Source: an uncultured Bacteroidales bacterium
GTDB lineage: Bacteria; Bacteroidota; Bacteroidia; Bacteroidales; UBA932
Reading direction: 5' to 3'
Assembly: GCA_934717185.1 (NCBI GenBank)
Contig: CAKUYQ010000009.1
Location: 26,385 to 90,384 of the forward strand
DNA: 64,000 nt
Under the pieces are notes generated by a model that saw nothing but the letters and a program-made list of their open reading frames with translations, was not told the DNA's origin and searched no databases. Position 1 is the first letter of the stretch. Each line of letters opens with the position of its first letter. The translations under genes were made by a program, and so were the position numbers. Below are positions 18,320 to 27,209 of this stretch, piece after piece.

Positions 18320-20809
18320 ATGAAATCACTGTCCTTATATATTGATAAATGGTTTATTACAGTTGCCATCAACTATGATGGCAATGTGATACCTTTGTCT
18401 CTTCCTAATGGAGAGGATAGGATTTGGCTTTATTTTCACGAGGATATAGCCAACAGCAGAATAGAGTACGGAAAGGCCTTTGAAAATAATTACAGAGATA
18501 AGCTCCCCCACTATTTTGGTGACATATTCAATCTTATAGAAGAAGGGGATCATCATTTCATTCGTTATGAAAGAAGACAAGAGGAAATGCGTGATATCTT
18601 TAAGGTTGCAGGAATTTTCAATCATATCCATCAAGCTATGAATGAATATGATACTATTGACACTTATATATCTTTCTCTTCCGATATTCCTGACGTTGCT
18701 CGGTTGCGTTTTATCGAAGAACTTGAAGAGTCAAACTTCAAAGTTGTTGAGAGCGTAGCACGTATATCTCACCTTGCCTTAGAGGAATGCAAGAAACGTA
18801 ATGTATTCACAAACAATGGTACATATCTTGTTCTTGTAGCTACTAACGACAATTTCCATTTCTCTCTTTATGAGAACAAAGGCAATATATTCCTTCGCAA
18901 GAATGAAGGAACCTTACTTGGTCACGGCTTTGATGTACGTCGCAGGGCTTTAATCGAAACTATTGTTGAAAACATAAACAAAAACACTAAGCTATTAAAA
19001 AGTCGTGAGGAAATTGATTTGGAATGTGTAAGGCAAAATCGATTTGCTTCTGCATGGCTTGACAAAATAGCAAAGAGTAAACCAAATATTCCGGTAGCCT
19101 TTAGTGGTATAACTTTTGCCGTTGCTCCTAATAATCCGGAGGTAGTACAGGTTTCGCCTAATAAGTTGGATAGCCGTACTACAGGGATAGTAGAAGATAT
19201 AGTACGTAAAATTGCTGATTTTGTAAAAAAGAATCAATTACAACCGCATGAAATAGAGGGTATTGTATTTATCGGGAATACCTTTACAAACCATACTTTT
19301 GCAAGAGCCATTAACAATCGTTTTATTGTTGATGATGATAAAATTGTGATCTATAGAGAAGAAGAACTTCCTAAAGTGGTTAGTGTTTATTCTCAAATAG
19401 ATTGCAACCAATTCAAGGGTGCTACAACTGAGTTTATGAATGATGCCAAAACTCAGGAGATTCTAAATAAGCAGGCAAAAGAAGAAGAAGAGAAAAGACT
19501 TAAAGCCGAAGCAAATGCTCGACATCAACAAGAGCTTATTGATAGTCAAAAGAAGGCAGAACAAGAATATCGCAATGCGGTAGAGAACATTAAACGTCAT
19601 GAGAGTGTCCATAACTATGAGGAAATGCTTGAATGGGCAGAGATAGCTCTTACCAATAGACCTGATGATGAATTTGTAAAGGAAAAAGCGACATTAGCTC
19701 GTCAACTTCTTGCTGATCAAAAAGCGGCAAACAAGCAATTTAACGCAGTTCTTCAACGTGCTAAAACTGCTTTTTCTGAAGAGCGATGGACTGATACAGT
19801 TTCACAGTGTGAAATGGCACTTGAACTTAGACCAAATTCAGATGAAGCTTCCCGTCTAAAAATAGAAGCATTGCGTCAAATGGAGATAAAAGAGAAAGTT
19901 CAAACTTTATTGAATCGTGCTGATGTATTCTTTGCCCAGAAGTTATTTGCAGAAGCTCTTCAAGAAGTAAGCAAAATACTCGGTCTTGATCCTTTAAATC
20001 ATGATGCGAAAGAGATAGAAAGGAAGATTTCAGAGGTTAATACTCAACATGAGAAAGTAATAAATAATCTTATTGCTAAACTCAATGAAACAGAGTTGGG
20101 AAAAGACTATACTTCCGCAATCAATATTTGCGAATCTCTTATAGAAGAAGATTCAACAAATATTCGCAAGTGGACAAGTAAAAAGGAACGCTTGATTTCT
20201 AATCAAAAAGAGCTTGAAGAAACAAAGCAAAAACTTGATGGTCTAAGGCAGGATATTAACAGAGCTCATTTTGAAGAGGATTGGATTAAATTGAAATTGC
20301 TTTGCGAAAATTTCTTAAACATTGAACCTAGCCATGATATATCTCAATTCCTTGCAAAAGCAAAGAAACGCATAGAAGAAATAAAGGTAAAGGAAGCTAA
20401 AGAAAAAGCATTAGCAACTGTCAATGGGTTAATCATTGATGGATATATAAATGAGGCGCAGAAGGAAATTGATCGGTTCGCTCAAAATTATCCTTCAGAA
20501 CATTCTGTCGTAAAGGATTTGCGAAAAAAACTATTTTCGTTTGATTCAGACGGAGTTTCACAACAAAAGTCAACCAATCCTCCTCGTAAGCCTATTGGGT
20601 TTAATAGTTCAAATACGAACGTTACAGGAGAAGATTATGACTTTTTTGAAACTACACCAAGTGAAGTTCATCCATTAAGAAGAACCTCAAAAAAGAAAGA
20701 GCCTACAAAGGACTCTCCTAAAAAGGATTTTTTTGATAGCACATCAACAACAAATTCAAAGAAAAGTGTACCAAAACTTAACATTACAAATAATGATTTT
20801 AATTTTTAA
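18320..20809 (+). CDS. Degenerate Hsp70-like domain fused to coiled coil and TPR-like repeats
   Basis: 829 aa. Residues 1-350 follow the Hsp70 order in weakened form: SLYIDKWFITVAI at the phosphate-1 position, YLVLVATNDNFHFSLYE (~170) where Hsp70 has DLGGGT, LLGHGFDVRRR (~200) matching LGGEDFDNR, and IEGIVFIGNTFTNHTFARAI (~312-331) matching the adenosine motif. The catalytic Asp-Gly-Gly residues are gone, so it may bind but not hydrolyse nucleotide. Then a charged coiled coil (~370-430), several TPR-like helical repeats (~430-710) and a low-complexity Ser/Lys/Thr tail. Scaffold role inferred. Confidence 0.65.
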   Translation: MKSLSLYIDKWFITVAINYDGNVIPLSLPNGEDRIWLYFHEDIANSRIEYGKAFENNYRDKLPHYFGDIFNLIEEGDHHFIRYERRQEEMRDIFKVAGIFNHIHQAMNEYDTIDTYISFSSDIPDVARLRFIEELEESNFKVVESVARISHLALEECKKRNVFTNNGTYLVLVATNDNFHFSLYENKGNIFLRKNEGTLLGHGFDVRRRALIETIVENINKNTKLLKSREEIDLECVRQNRFASAWLDKIAKSKPNIPVAFSGITFAVAPNNPEVVQVSPNKLDSRTTGIVEDIVRKIADFVKKNQLQPHEIEGIVFIGNTFTNHTFARAINNRFIVDDDKIVIYREEELPKVVSVYSQIDCNQFKGATTEFMNDAKTQEILNKQAKEEEEKRLKAEANARHQQELIDSQKKAEQEYRNAVENIKRHESVHNYEEMLEWAEIALTNRPDDEFVKEKATLARQLLADQKAANKQFNAVLQRAKTAFSEERWTDTVSQCEMALELRPNSDEASRLKIEALRQMEIKEKVQTLLNRADVFFAQKLFAEALQEVSKILGLDPLNHDAKEIERKISEVNTQHEKVINNLIAKLNETELGKDYTSAINICESLIEEDSTNIRKWTSKKERLISNQKELEETKQKLDGLRQDINRAHFEEDWIKLKLLCENFLNIEPSHDISQFLAKAKKRIEEIKVKEAKEKALATVNGLIIDGYINEAQKEIDRFAQNYPSEHSVVKDLRKKLFSFDSDGVSQQKSTNPPRKPIGFNSSNTNVTGEDYDFFETTPSEVHPLRRTSKKKEPTKDSPKKDFFDSTSTTNSKKSVPKLNITNNDFNF

Positions 20810-20828
20810 CAACTGAAATTAATTGCAT

Positions 20829-21413
20829 ATGGCAGAAGAAGTAAAACTCAAACGAAAGATCACCCTCCGCCGCAAGCAGGAGGAAGTCGCATTTACATTT
20901 GGCGGCAAACTTAAGGTCAATCTCTATTGGACTTCGAATACAGACCTTGATCTTTGTCTGTTTTTCCGTAAGAAGGACGGTGAAGTCGGTGGCGTGTTTT
21001 CAAACGAATATCGCCAAAAAAAGAGCGACTTAGGCTCTCTCGACAAGTTCCCTTTCATGCTACACCTCGGAGATAACAAAGAGCCTGCACCAGGTGGCGA
21101 AGAGAGTGAGCAGATTAACATCGCAAAACTCGACGAAATTGATGAAGCATTCGTTTGTATCGTCAACTATGGTGCAGCTATCGAAGGTGAAGATGTGACT
21201 TACGCTGAAGAAGGTGGTCGCATCGAAGTTAAGAGCGATAGCGGTGATTACCTTGAAGTGTTGGCTGATTCAACAGATGAAGGGCATGTGTATTGCGTAT
21301 GTTCAATCAAAAACAAAGGCGGTGAATTCGCATTAAAGAATGAGAGCAAAGTAATGAGTCTCAGTAAAGCATTCGACGAAATTCCCGGTTTTGCTCTCAT
21401 TTGCGAGGACTAA
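20829..21413 (+). CDS. TerD-domain protein
   Basis: About 194 aa; the start is taken at the second Met (MAEEVKLKRK, 20829) rather than 20823. The TerD fold is visible: LYWTSNTDLDLCLFF (DLD), GGVFSNEYRQ, the HLGDN motif followed by the acidic GGEESEQINIAKL stretch that in TerD binds calcium, then VCIVNYGA. TerD proteins belong to tellurite/chemical-stress systems and bind Ca2+ (established). Here there is no terZABC set; the partners are cytoskeleton-like proteins and a Ca2+ pump. Its first 15 residues share a KLKxKxxLRRKxEE pattern with the next gene. G+C looks higher than in its neighbours. Confidence 0.75.
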   Translation: MAEEVKLKRKITLRRKQEEVAFTFGGKLKVNLYWTSNTDLDLCLFFRKKDGEVGGVFSNEYRQKKSDLGSLDKFPFMLHLGDNKEPAPGGEESEQINIAKLDEIDEAFVCIVNYGAAIEGEDVTYAEEGGRIEVKSDSGDYLEVLADSTDEGHVYCVCSIKNKGGEFALKNESKVMSLSKAFDEIPGFALICED

Positions 21414-21964
21414 TGGCTAACTCTGACATAAAACTAAAACATAAGGTACAACTACGTAGAAAAGTAGAAGAACCTACAGATGAAAAGCCGATAGTTGACC
21501 CGGTGCCGCATTCTACAAGAGAAACTTCCAAATCAAAAATGTGGATTTGGGTTCTCCTTGGAATCGTTGTGCTGCTTATAGTCGGATATTTCATTTTCAC
21601 AAGGTCCGAAAATGCAGTTCAAACACCTATAGAAGTAGAAGGTACTTTTGTGCCGTACAACACGAATGAATCAATTAAGGTTACTTCTGAAGAGACTAAG
21701 GGCACTGAACCTAAGTTATCAGAAGAAAATCACACCGATATTGAAGATTCTTCGACTTCTGTAGCTCCAACTGAACCAACTCCAGTCGCTTTACCTGTTA
21801 ATACATCAGTTACAAATAATGTTTCCAATGATGTTGAAGCAGAAGCGATGAAAGTTATTCGTGGCGATTACGGTGTCGGTCAAGAACGCAAGAATAAACT
21901 TGGAGAGAGGTATCAGACTATTCAGAACCGAGTAAATGAACTGAAACACGAAGGGGTATTCTAA
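21413..21964 (+). CDS. Single-TM anchored protein with CW_7-like tail
   Basis: 183 aa from the ATG at 21413, which overlaps the stop of the TerD gene (TAATGG); the longer frame from 21401 is less likely. Cytosolic head with IKLKHKVQLRRKVEEPT, matching the head of the TerD protein; TM helix at ~44-63; an acidic Ser/Thr/Pro linker; and a C-terminal motif VIRGDYGVGQERKNKLG...IQNRVNEL that resembles the CW_7 (Cpl-7) wall-binding repeat. This could link the cytosolic complex to peptidoglycan. CW_7 assignment is by eye. Confidence 0.65.
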   Translation: MANSDIKLKHKVQLRRKVEEPTDEKPIVDPVPHSTRETSKSKMWIWVLLGIVVLLIVGYFIFTRSENAVQTPIEVEGTFVPYNTNESIKVTSEETKGTEPKLSEENHTDIEDSSTSVAPTEPTPVALPVNTSVTNNVSNDVEAEAMKVIRGDYGVGQERKNKLGERYQTIQNRVNELKHEGVF

Positions 21965-21980
21965 ATACAACTAATGTTTA

Positions 21981-22023
21981 ATAGGTGAGGAAGTGAAGTC
22001 TTATAAGATACTTCCTCACCTAT
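21981..22023 (+). terminator. Perfect 14-bp hairpin inside the cluster
   Basis: ATAGGTGAGGAAGT pairs exactly with ACTTCCTCACCTAT around a 15-nt loop. It lacks a long T-run, so it could attenuate or protect the upstream mRNA instead of ending transcription fully. It separates the core cytoskeletal genes from the small membrane protein, lipoprotein and Ca2+ pump. Confidence 0.6.
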
Positions 22024-22038
22024 ATAATTGAAATGTAA

Positions 22039-22215
22039 ATGAGTATTATTGCAGTTATAATCGGTCTTGTCATTTGGTTTGTTGTGCCTATACTAACCAA
22101 TGACGCCTTAAAAAAGAAAGCTCATAAAAAGGCTGTCACTATGTTGTGTCGCATTATCGGCATAGCAATTATTGCTGTATCTGTAATAAACTATGTTATA
22201 TACCTATTTCCATGA
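22039..22215 (+). CDS. Small two-TM membrane protein
   Basis: 58 aa: an N-terminal TM (SIIAVIIGLVIWFVVPIL), a basic loop (KKKAHKKA) and a second TM (LCRIIGIAIIAVSVINYVI). Its TGA overlaps the ATG of the next lipoprotein (ATGA), showing translational coupling. Family unknown. Confidence 0.6.
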   Translation: MSIIAVIIGLVIWFVVPILTNDALKKKAHKKAVTMLCRIIGIAIIAVSVINYVIYLFP

Positions 22216-22808
22216 AGCAAATAAGCAAATTTGTCATACTTGTATTATTGTTTTTGAGTATTCTTGAAACTAGCTGTAGTAACAGTGGTACATCAACAAA
22301 AAAACAGGATGCAACAAGATTCTCAAAAAATCAAGAGGATCTTATGGGAAAAGGATGGTACATACCAAAATTCGCTCCAGTGGGAGAACTATCCTCTAAA
22401 TATGGGGTTAAAAGCAAATTTGGACAGCAAGATAATTATTTTGACATTGAAATTGGAGATGGTTGTGATGTTGCTATAAAAATCGTCAACCAAACTAATG
22501 ATCAGTGTATTCGTTATGTATTCATCCCTGCAAATACTACTGCAAATATTCAGATGATTCCTCAAGGACAGTACTATCTAAAATTGGCCTATGGTAAAGA
22601 TTGGATGGAATACGATAATGGTGATGGTACTATTGATGGGAAATTTACTTCAAATGTTTCCTACGATAAAAGTGTGGATGTGTTTGACTTTGGCAAAAAG
22701 AATTCGTCATCAGTAATCAATTATGTTCTTCAGATAAATATCAAAGAAAGTCTTCTTCAAAATAACTTTCAGACCGTATCCATATCTGAATCCGAATTTA
22801 GAAAATAA
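22212..22808 (+). CDS. Small lipoprotein
   Basis: 198 aa from the ATG at 22212, which overlaps the previous stop; the upstream in-frame ATG at 22146 lies inside the previous gene. Signal peptide with lipobox ETSC (Cys18 of this start). The mature part is predicted beta-rich (FDIEIGDGCDVAIKIV; YYLKLAYGKDW; a DNGDGTIDG stretch like a calcium-binding loop). No family recognised. The DxDG-like loop and the Ca2+ pump 15 bp downstream make calcium binding worth testing. Confidence 0.65.
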   Translation: MKQISKFVILVLLFLSILETSCSNSGTSTKKQDATRFSKNQEDLMGKGWYIPKFAPVGELSSKYGVKSKFGQQDNYFDIEIGDGCDVAIKIVNQTNDQCIRYVFIPANTTANIQMIPQGQYYLKLAYGKDWMEYDNGDGTIDGKFTSNVSYDKSVDVFDFGKKNSSSVINYVLQINIKESLLQNNFQTVSISESEFRK

Positions 22809-22823
22809 TTAAAAAACAATCAT

Positions 22824-25676
22824 ATGTCACAAAAACAAATTTACACAGGTTTGACCGATACTGAAGTGTTGGAAAGCCGCAAAAAAAATGGCGTGAACAT
22901 TCTCACGCCGCCTGAACAGGATCCGTGGTGGAAGGAATTTCTTGATAAGTTCTCTGACCCGCTAATTATCATCCTGCTTGTTGCAGGCGTTCTGTCTATC
23001 GGAATCGCTTTTTACGAATTTTTCGGTTTGGGACAAGACTGGAAAGTATTTTTTGAGCCTATTGGTATATTTGTAGCCATTGGTCTTGCCACTACGCTCG
23101 CTTTCATCTTTGAACAAAGAGCAAATAAAGCCTTTAAGATTCTCAATCAAGTAAATGATGATGAATTAGTTGAGGTAATGCGGAACGGTAGAATGACCAC
23201 CATACCACGTAAAGACGTGGTTGTAGGAGACATCGTAATTCTCAATACCGGTGACGAGATACCAGCTGATGGTGAACTTTTGGATGCCGTTACATTAAGT
23301 GTTGATGAATCGACACTTACAGGTGAACCGTTATGTGCCAAGACAACAGACGAAGAACACTTTGACAAAGATGCTACTTATCCATCCAATCATGTGATGC
23401 GTGGTACAAAAGTGATGGAAGGTCACGGTGTTATGCGTGTACTTAAAGTCGGTGACTCTACAGAGATGGGAAAAGTATTTGAGGAAGCACAAATAGATGA
23501 CTCTGTCAAAACCCCTCTCAACGAACAACTTGACGGTCTTGCTGACTGGATTACGAATGTCAGCTATATCTTTGCTGGTCTTATAATAGTTGGTCAACTG
23601 ATTCACTTCCTTGGTTGGGGTGCCTGGCAAGCTTGGACGTTGATAGTTCCTGTTGCCCTCTTTTTCTGGCTTGTTATCAAGAAGTTTGAAGATTGGTCAA
23701 AGGCAAAATGTATCTTTACCATCATTAGCTTTTTTGTTATCTTCTTTGCGATGGTGATTGGTGCATTTTCAATGCTCAATCCTGGCACAGACAGTACTTC
23801 TTGGTCGCTGTTACTTGCCCATACCTTGAAAACATTGATGGTGGCCGTTACGTTAATTGTAGTTGCAGTACCAGAAGGTCTTCCAATGGCCGTTACTCTT
23901 TCATTGGCTTACTCAATGAGCCGTATGCTTAAGACTAATAATCTTGTGCGAAAGATGCACGCTTGCGAGACAATGGGTGCAACCACTGTTATCTGTACTG
24001 ATAAAACTGGTACATTGACGCAAAATCAGATGCAAGTTTATAAGGCAGACTTCTTCGGCGAGCCATCAAACGAGGTGCTTTATGAAGGTATCGCTGTCAA
24101 CTCAACTGCCCAACTCGACCTCTCAGGAGAGAAACCGCAGGTACTTGGTAATCCAACAGAAGGAGCACTACTTCTTTGGCTCAAAGAACATGATGCCAAT
24201 TATCTTGACCTTCGTAATGGAGCAATGCGACTTGAAGAATTACCATTTACAACTGAGCGCAAATATATGGCCACAGTTGTAAAATCGGCAACAGGCAAAA
24301 ATATCCTTTATGTAAAAGGTGCGCCTGAGATTATTTTCGAAATGTGCAATAACACCTGTGGCGTGACTAAGAAAGAGATAGATGCTCAGTTGTTGGAATA
24401 CCAGAATCAAGCAATGCGCACACTCGGTTTTGCATATCAGGAAATTAAAGACAAAGATGCTACCATTGCTGATGGTAAAGTTGTCGCCGATAAACTGACA
24501 TTTCTTGGTATTGTTGCCATTTCTGACCCTGTACGTGTTGACGTTCCTAATGCCATAGGTGAAGTTATCGATGCCGGAATCAAAGTGAAAATCGTAACTG
24601 GAGATACTCCGGGAACAGCCAAAGAAATCGGTCGTCAAATCGGTTTATGGAATGATACCACAGATACCGAACGCAACATTATAACTGGACCTGAATTTGC
24701 AGAACTTTCCGACAAACAGCTCAAAGAACGTGTACGTGATCTGAAAATCATCGCTCGTGCCCGTCCGATGGACAAGAAACGTCTTGTGGAGGCACTTCAA
24801 GCAAATAATGAAGTTGTTGCCGTAACCGGAGATGGAACAAATGATGCTCCGGCACTCAAAACCGCCCATGTTGGCTTGTCAATGGGCGATGGCACCTCGG
24901 TAGCCAAGGAAGCATCTGACATTACTATTATTGACAATTCGTTCTCTTCCATCGGTCGTGCTGTCATGTGGGGACGTTCACTCTACAAAAATATCCAACG
25001 TTTCCTACTGTTTCAGCTCACGGTCAATGTTGCTGCCTGCTTCCTTGTATTGTTTGGCTCATTCATGGGGACAGAGTCCCCGCTTACCGTAACTCAGATG
25101 CTGTGGGTAAATCTTATTATGGATACTTTTGGGGCAATGGCTCTCGCGTCCTTACCTCCATCACGCAATGTAATGGATGAAACCCCACGTGATCGCAAGG
25201 CTTCAATCCTTACTAAATCCATGATGTCAGAGCTTCTTGCTGTTGGCTTCTTGTTCTTTGCCATTACTCTTGGTTTTTATTGGCTGTTTAACAATGCTGA
25301 TGTAACATCAATCCCACAGATATTAAGCGTTCACGTTGATGGAGAATCGTCCATGACTGCATACGAAGCAACACTCCTCTTTTCAATATTTGTTTGGACA
25401 CACTTCTGGTATATGTTTAATGCTCGTAGCTTTGAAACAGGTGAAAGTGTATTCCGATTGAAAATGAGCCAAGGGTTCTGGACTATCGTCGGTATCATTA
25501 TTATCGGTCAGTTATTCATTACTGAAATAGCATATGAATTCTTTAACGTTGAGCCGATGCTTCATACACTCGACTGGAGTTTTAATTCCTCAGGGGCGCT
25601 TGATTTGCTGATTATAGTAGTAACATCATCTCTTGTTCTTTGGGTTCGTGAAATCTATAGATATTTCAAAAAATAA
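22824..25676 (+). CDS. Calcium-transporting P-type ATPase (PMCA/P2B-like)
   Basis: 950 aa. N-terminal cation-ATPase domain, A-domain TGE within LTGEPL, PEGLPMAVTLSLAYSM in M4 with the calcium-site glutamate, phosphorylation site CTDKTGTLT (D393), KGAPE nucleotide-binding motif, hinge TGDGTNDAP (~668), and six C-terminal TM helices with NLIMDTFGA in M6. These fit calmodulin-type Ca2+ pumps exporting Ca2+ from the cytosol. It lies 15 bp after the lipoprotein on the same strand, so it is probably the last gene of the cluster. Some Bacteroidales carry such pumps alone, so membership of the system is inferred. Confidence 0.9.
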   Translation: MSQKQIYTGLTDTEVLESRKKNGVNILTPPEQDPWWKEFLDKFSDPLIIILLVAGVLSIGIAFYEFFGLGQDWKVFFEPIGIFVAIGLATTLAFIFEQRANKAFKILNQVNDDELVEVMRNGRMTTIPRKDVVVGDIVILNTGDEIPADGELLDAVTLSVDESTLTGEPLCAKTTDEEHFDKDATYPSNHVMRGTKVMEGHGVMRVLKVGDSTEMGKVFEEAQIDDSVKTPLNEQLDGLADWITNVSYIFAGLIIVGQLIHFLGWGAWQAWTLIVPVALFFWLVIKKFEDWSKAKCIFTIISFFVIFFAMVIGAFSMLNPGTDSTSWSLLLAHTLKTLMVAVTLIVVAVPEGLPMAVTLSLAYSMSRMLKTNNLVRKMHACETMGATTVICTDKTGTLTQNQMQVYKADFFGEPSNEVLYEGIAVNSTAQLDLSGEKPQVLGNPTEGALLLWLKEHDANYLDLRNGAMRLEELPFTTERKYMATVVKSATGKNILYVKGAPEIIFEMCNNTCGVTKKEIDAQLLEYQNQAMRTLGFAYQEIKDKDATIADGKVVADKLTFLGIVAISDPVRVDVPNAIGEVIDAGIKVKIVTGDTPGTAKEIGRQIGLWNDTTDTERNIITGPEFAELSDKQLKERVRDLKIIARARPMDKKRLVEALQANNEVVAVTGDGTNDAPALKTAHVGLSMGDGTSVAKEASDITIIDNSFSSIGRAVMWGRSLYKNIQRFLLFQLTVNVAACFLVLFGSFMGTESPLTVTQMLWVNLIMDTFGAMALASLPPSRNVMDETPRDRKASILTKSMMSELLAVGFLFFAITLGFYWLFNNADVTSIPQILSVHVDGESSMTAYEATLLFSIFVWTHFWYMFNARSFETGESVFRLKMSQGFWTIVGIIIIGQLFITEIAYEFFNVEPMLHTLDWSFNSSGALDLLIIVVTSSLVLWVREIYRYFKK

Positions 25677-25690
25677 ATCATAAATTCCGA

Positions 25691-25743
25691 TGAGGGTGTA
25701 TCAAAAATGGAAACTTTGGTACACCCATAAAAATTTACCCTCA
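25691..25743 (+). terminator. Hairpin after the Ca2+ pump gene with two alternative stems
   Basis: GGGTGTA (25694-25700) pairs with TACACCC (25720-25726), while TGAGGG (25691-25696) can instead pair with CCCTCA (25738-25743). The stems share three bases and so exclude each other. It probably ends the cluster transcript. Confidence 0.5.
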
Positions 25744-25931
25744 TTAGGATTTAATATTGTAAGCGTCTCCTTGATGACGTATTGATGCGTACGATGGATT
25801 AGTGTACCTTGCCATAATAATTACAGAAGTTTTGTCGGGAAGAAACATCCATGACATTTAACAAACGTCCAAGAGAATGAAAATATGATTATCCTTAACT
25901 TTGTTGCCAAACTAAAGATTAAGGATAGAAG

Positions 25932-26887
25932 ATGGAAAAAGTTAACTTTACGCAAGTAGTTCGCCGGGGCTGTGGAATAGACATACACAGGGACATAGCA
26001 GTTGCCACGATAGGTGGAGAAGGGATCAAGACTGAGACCCGCAGTTACAAGACCTTCAGCAGTTCATTGACAGAATTGAAAGAATGGCTGATTGAGAACG
26101 GAGTGACCCACGTAGCCATGGAGAGCACAGGAGTATACTGGAAACCGGTGTATAAAGTTCTCGAATGCCCGGATCTCAAGGTTTGGATAGTCAATGCGCG
26201 ACATATCAAGTATGTACCGGGACACAAGACGGACAAGGCGGATAGTGCGTGGATATGTAAGTTGCTACTAGCCGGCTTGCTGAAACCGAGCTACATACCA
26301 CCAAAAGTATCTGCTTCAGTTGATACAGAAAGACATAGAGCAGACACAAAAGCTTATAGAAGAGCTGTCTGAAAGGATCAAGAATTTGCTTGCACCTTGT
26401 GATAATGCGGTGGCAAGGTTGAAAGAGATACCGGGGCTTAGTACCAAGGTTGTTGAAGACTTGATAGCAGAAATAGGATTGGATATGGAGGTATTCCCGA
26501 CAGAAAAGAATCTAGCATCATGGGCCGGAATGAGCCCGGGGAACAACGAGAGCGCGGGTAAAAAAAAGCACCCGCACCAATCACGGTAACAAGCAAGTCA
26601 AGACAATAATGACGGAAGCAGCATGGGCAGCGACGAGAACAAAAGACACATTCTATAACGCACGATACCACAAAGTGGCAGCCCGCAGGGGAAAGAAGCG
26701 GGCATTGATAGCAGTAGGACATTCGATCCTGAAATCAGTATGGCATGTGCTTCATGATAATGTGTCGTATAATGAACTTGGCGCGGAATACTTGACAAAA
26801 CGCATAGCTCAAAAACGGAAGGAGTATCTTGAACGGGAACTCAAAAGTCTGGGCTATGATGTGAAGCTGTCCAAGGTAACAGCATAG
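25932..26887 (+). mobile_element. IS110-family transposase, inactivated
   Basis: The N-terminal DEDD-type part is clear (GCGIDIHRDIAVATIGG, HVAMESTGVYWKPVY, VNARHIKYVPGHKTDKADS), as is the C-terminal transposase-20 part (IPGLSTKVVEDLIAEIG, FPTEKNLASWAGMSPGNNESAGK, then KQVKTIMTEAAWAA). Two lesions: the frame changes near 26305 with an internal stretch (~60-80 aa) missing, and an A8 run near 26562 shifts frame again. About 318 codons' worth remains of a usual ~400. It marks the right side of the accessory region. IS110 elements lack terminal inverted repeats, so the element ends cannot be placed by eye. Confidence 0.85.
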
Positions 26888-27209
26888 CAGAATAACTTCA
26901 AGGCCGATTTTTACTGGCAGGGTCTGAAATATAGCAAAGCCGAGTATGAAACTGGTCTCAACAGTTAAGCGGTCAAGACTTTTGCTACGAGCACGTGTAT
27001 GAAATTTTATAAATCTTAACTGTTGTAAAACTATAATCGCCGAACTCAGCCATCGCACTTGCACACCAACGAGTGCTTTCTTTCTTTTTGTCTTTAGCTT
27101 AGAAATAGATGTTAAACGCCTGGAAACAGGCACTTTATAAGAAATTATTTACGTATGAAAAAAATGCGGATTATTAGCTAACTTTACCCCAAATTAACAC
27201 CTACTTATT
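26888..27209. other. Gap between IS110 remnant and peptidase gene
   Basis: 322 bp without a convincing gene. A short hairpin GCCTG-GAAA-CAGGC lies near 27118-27131. TAACTTTA near 27177 is a weak -7 box for the downstream peptidase gene. Confidence 0.4.
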
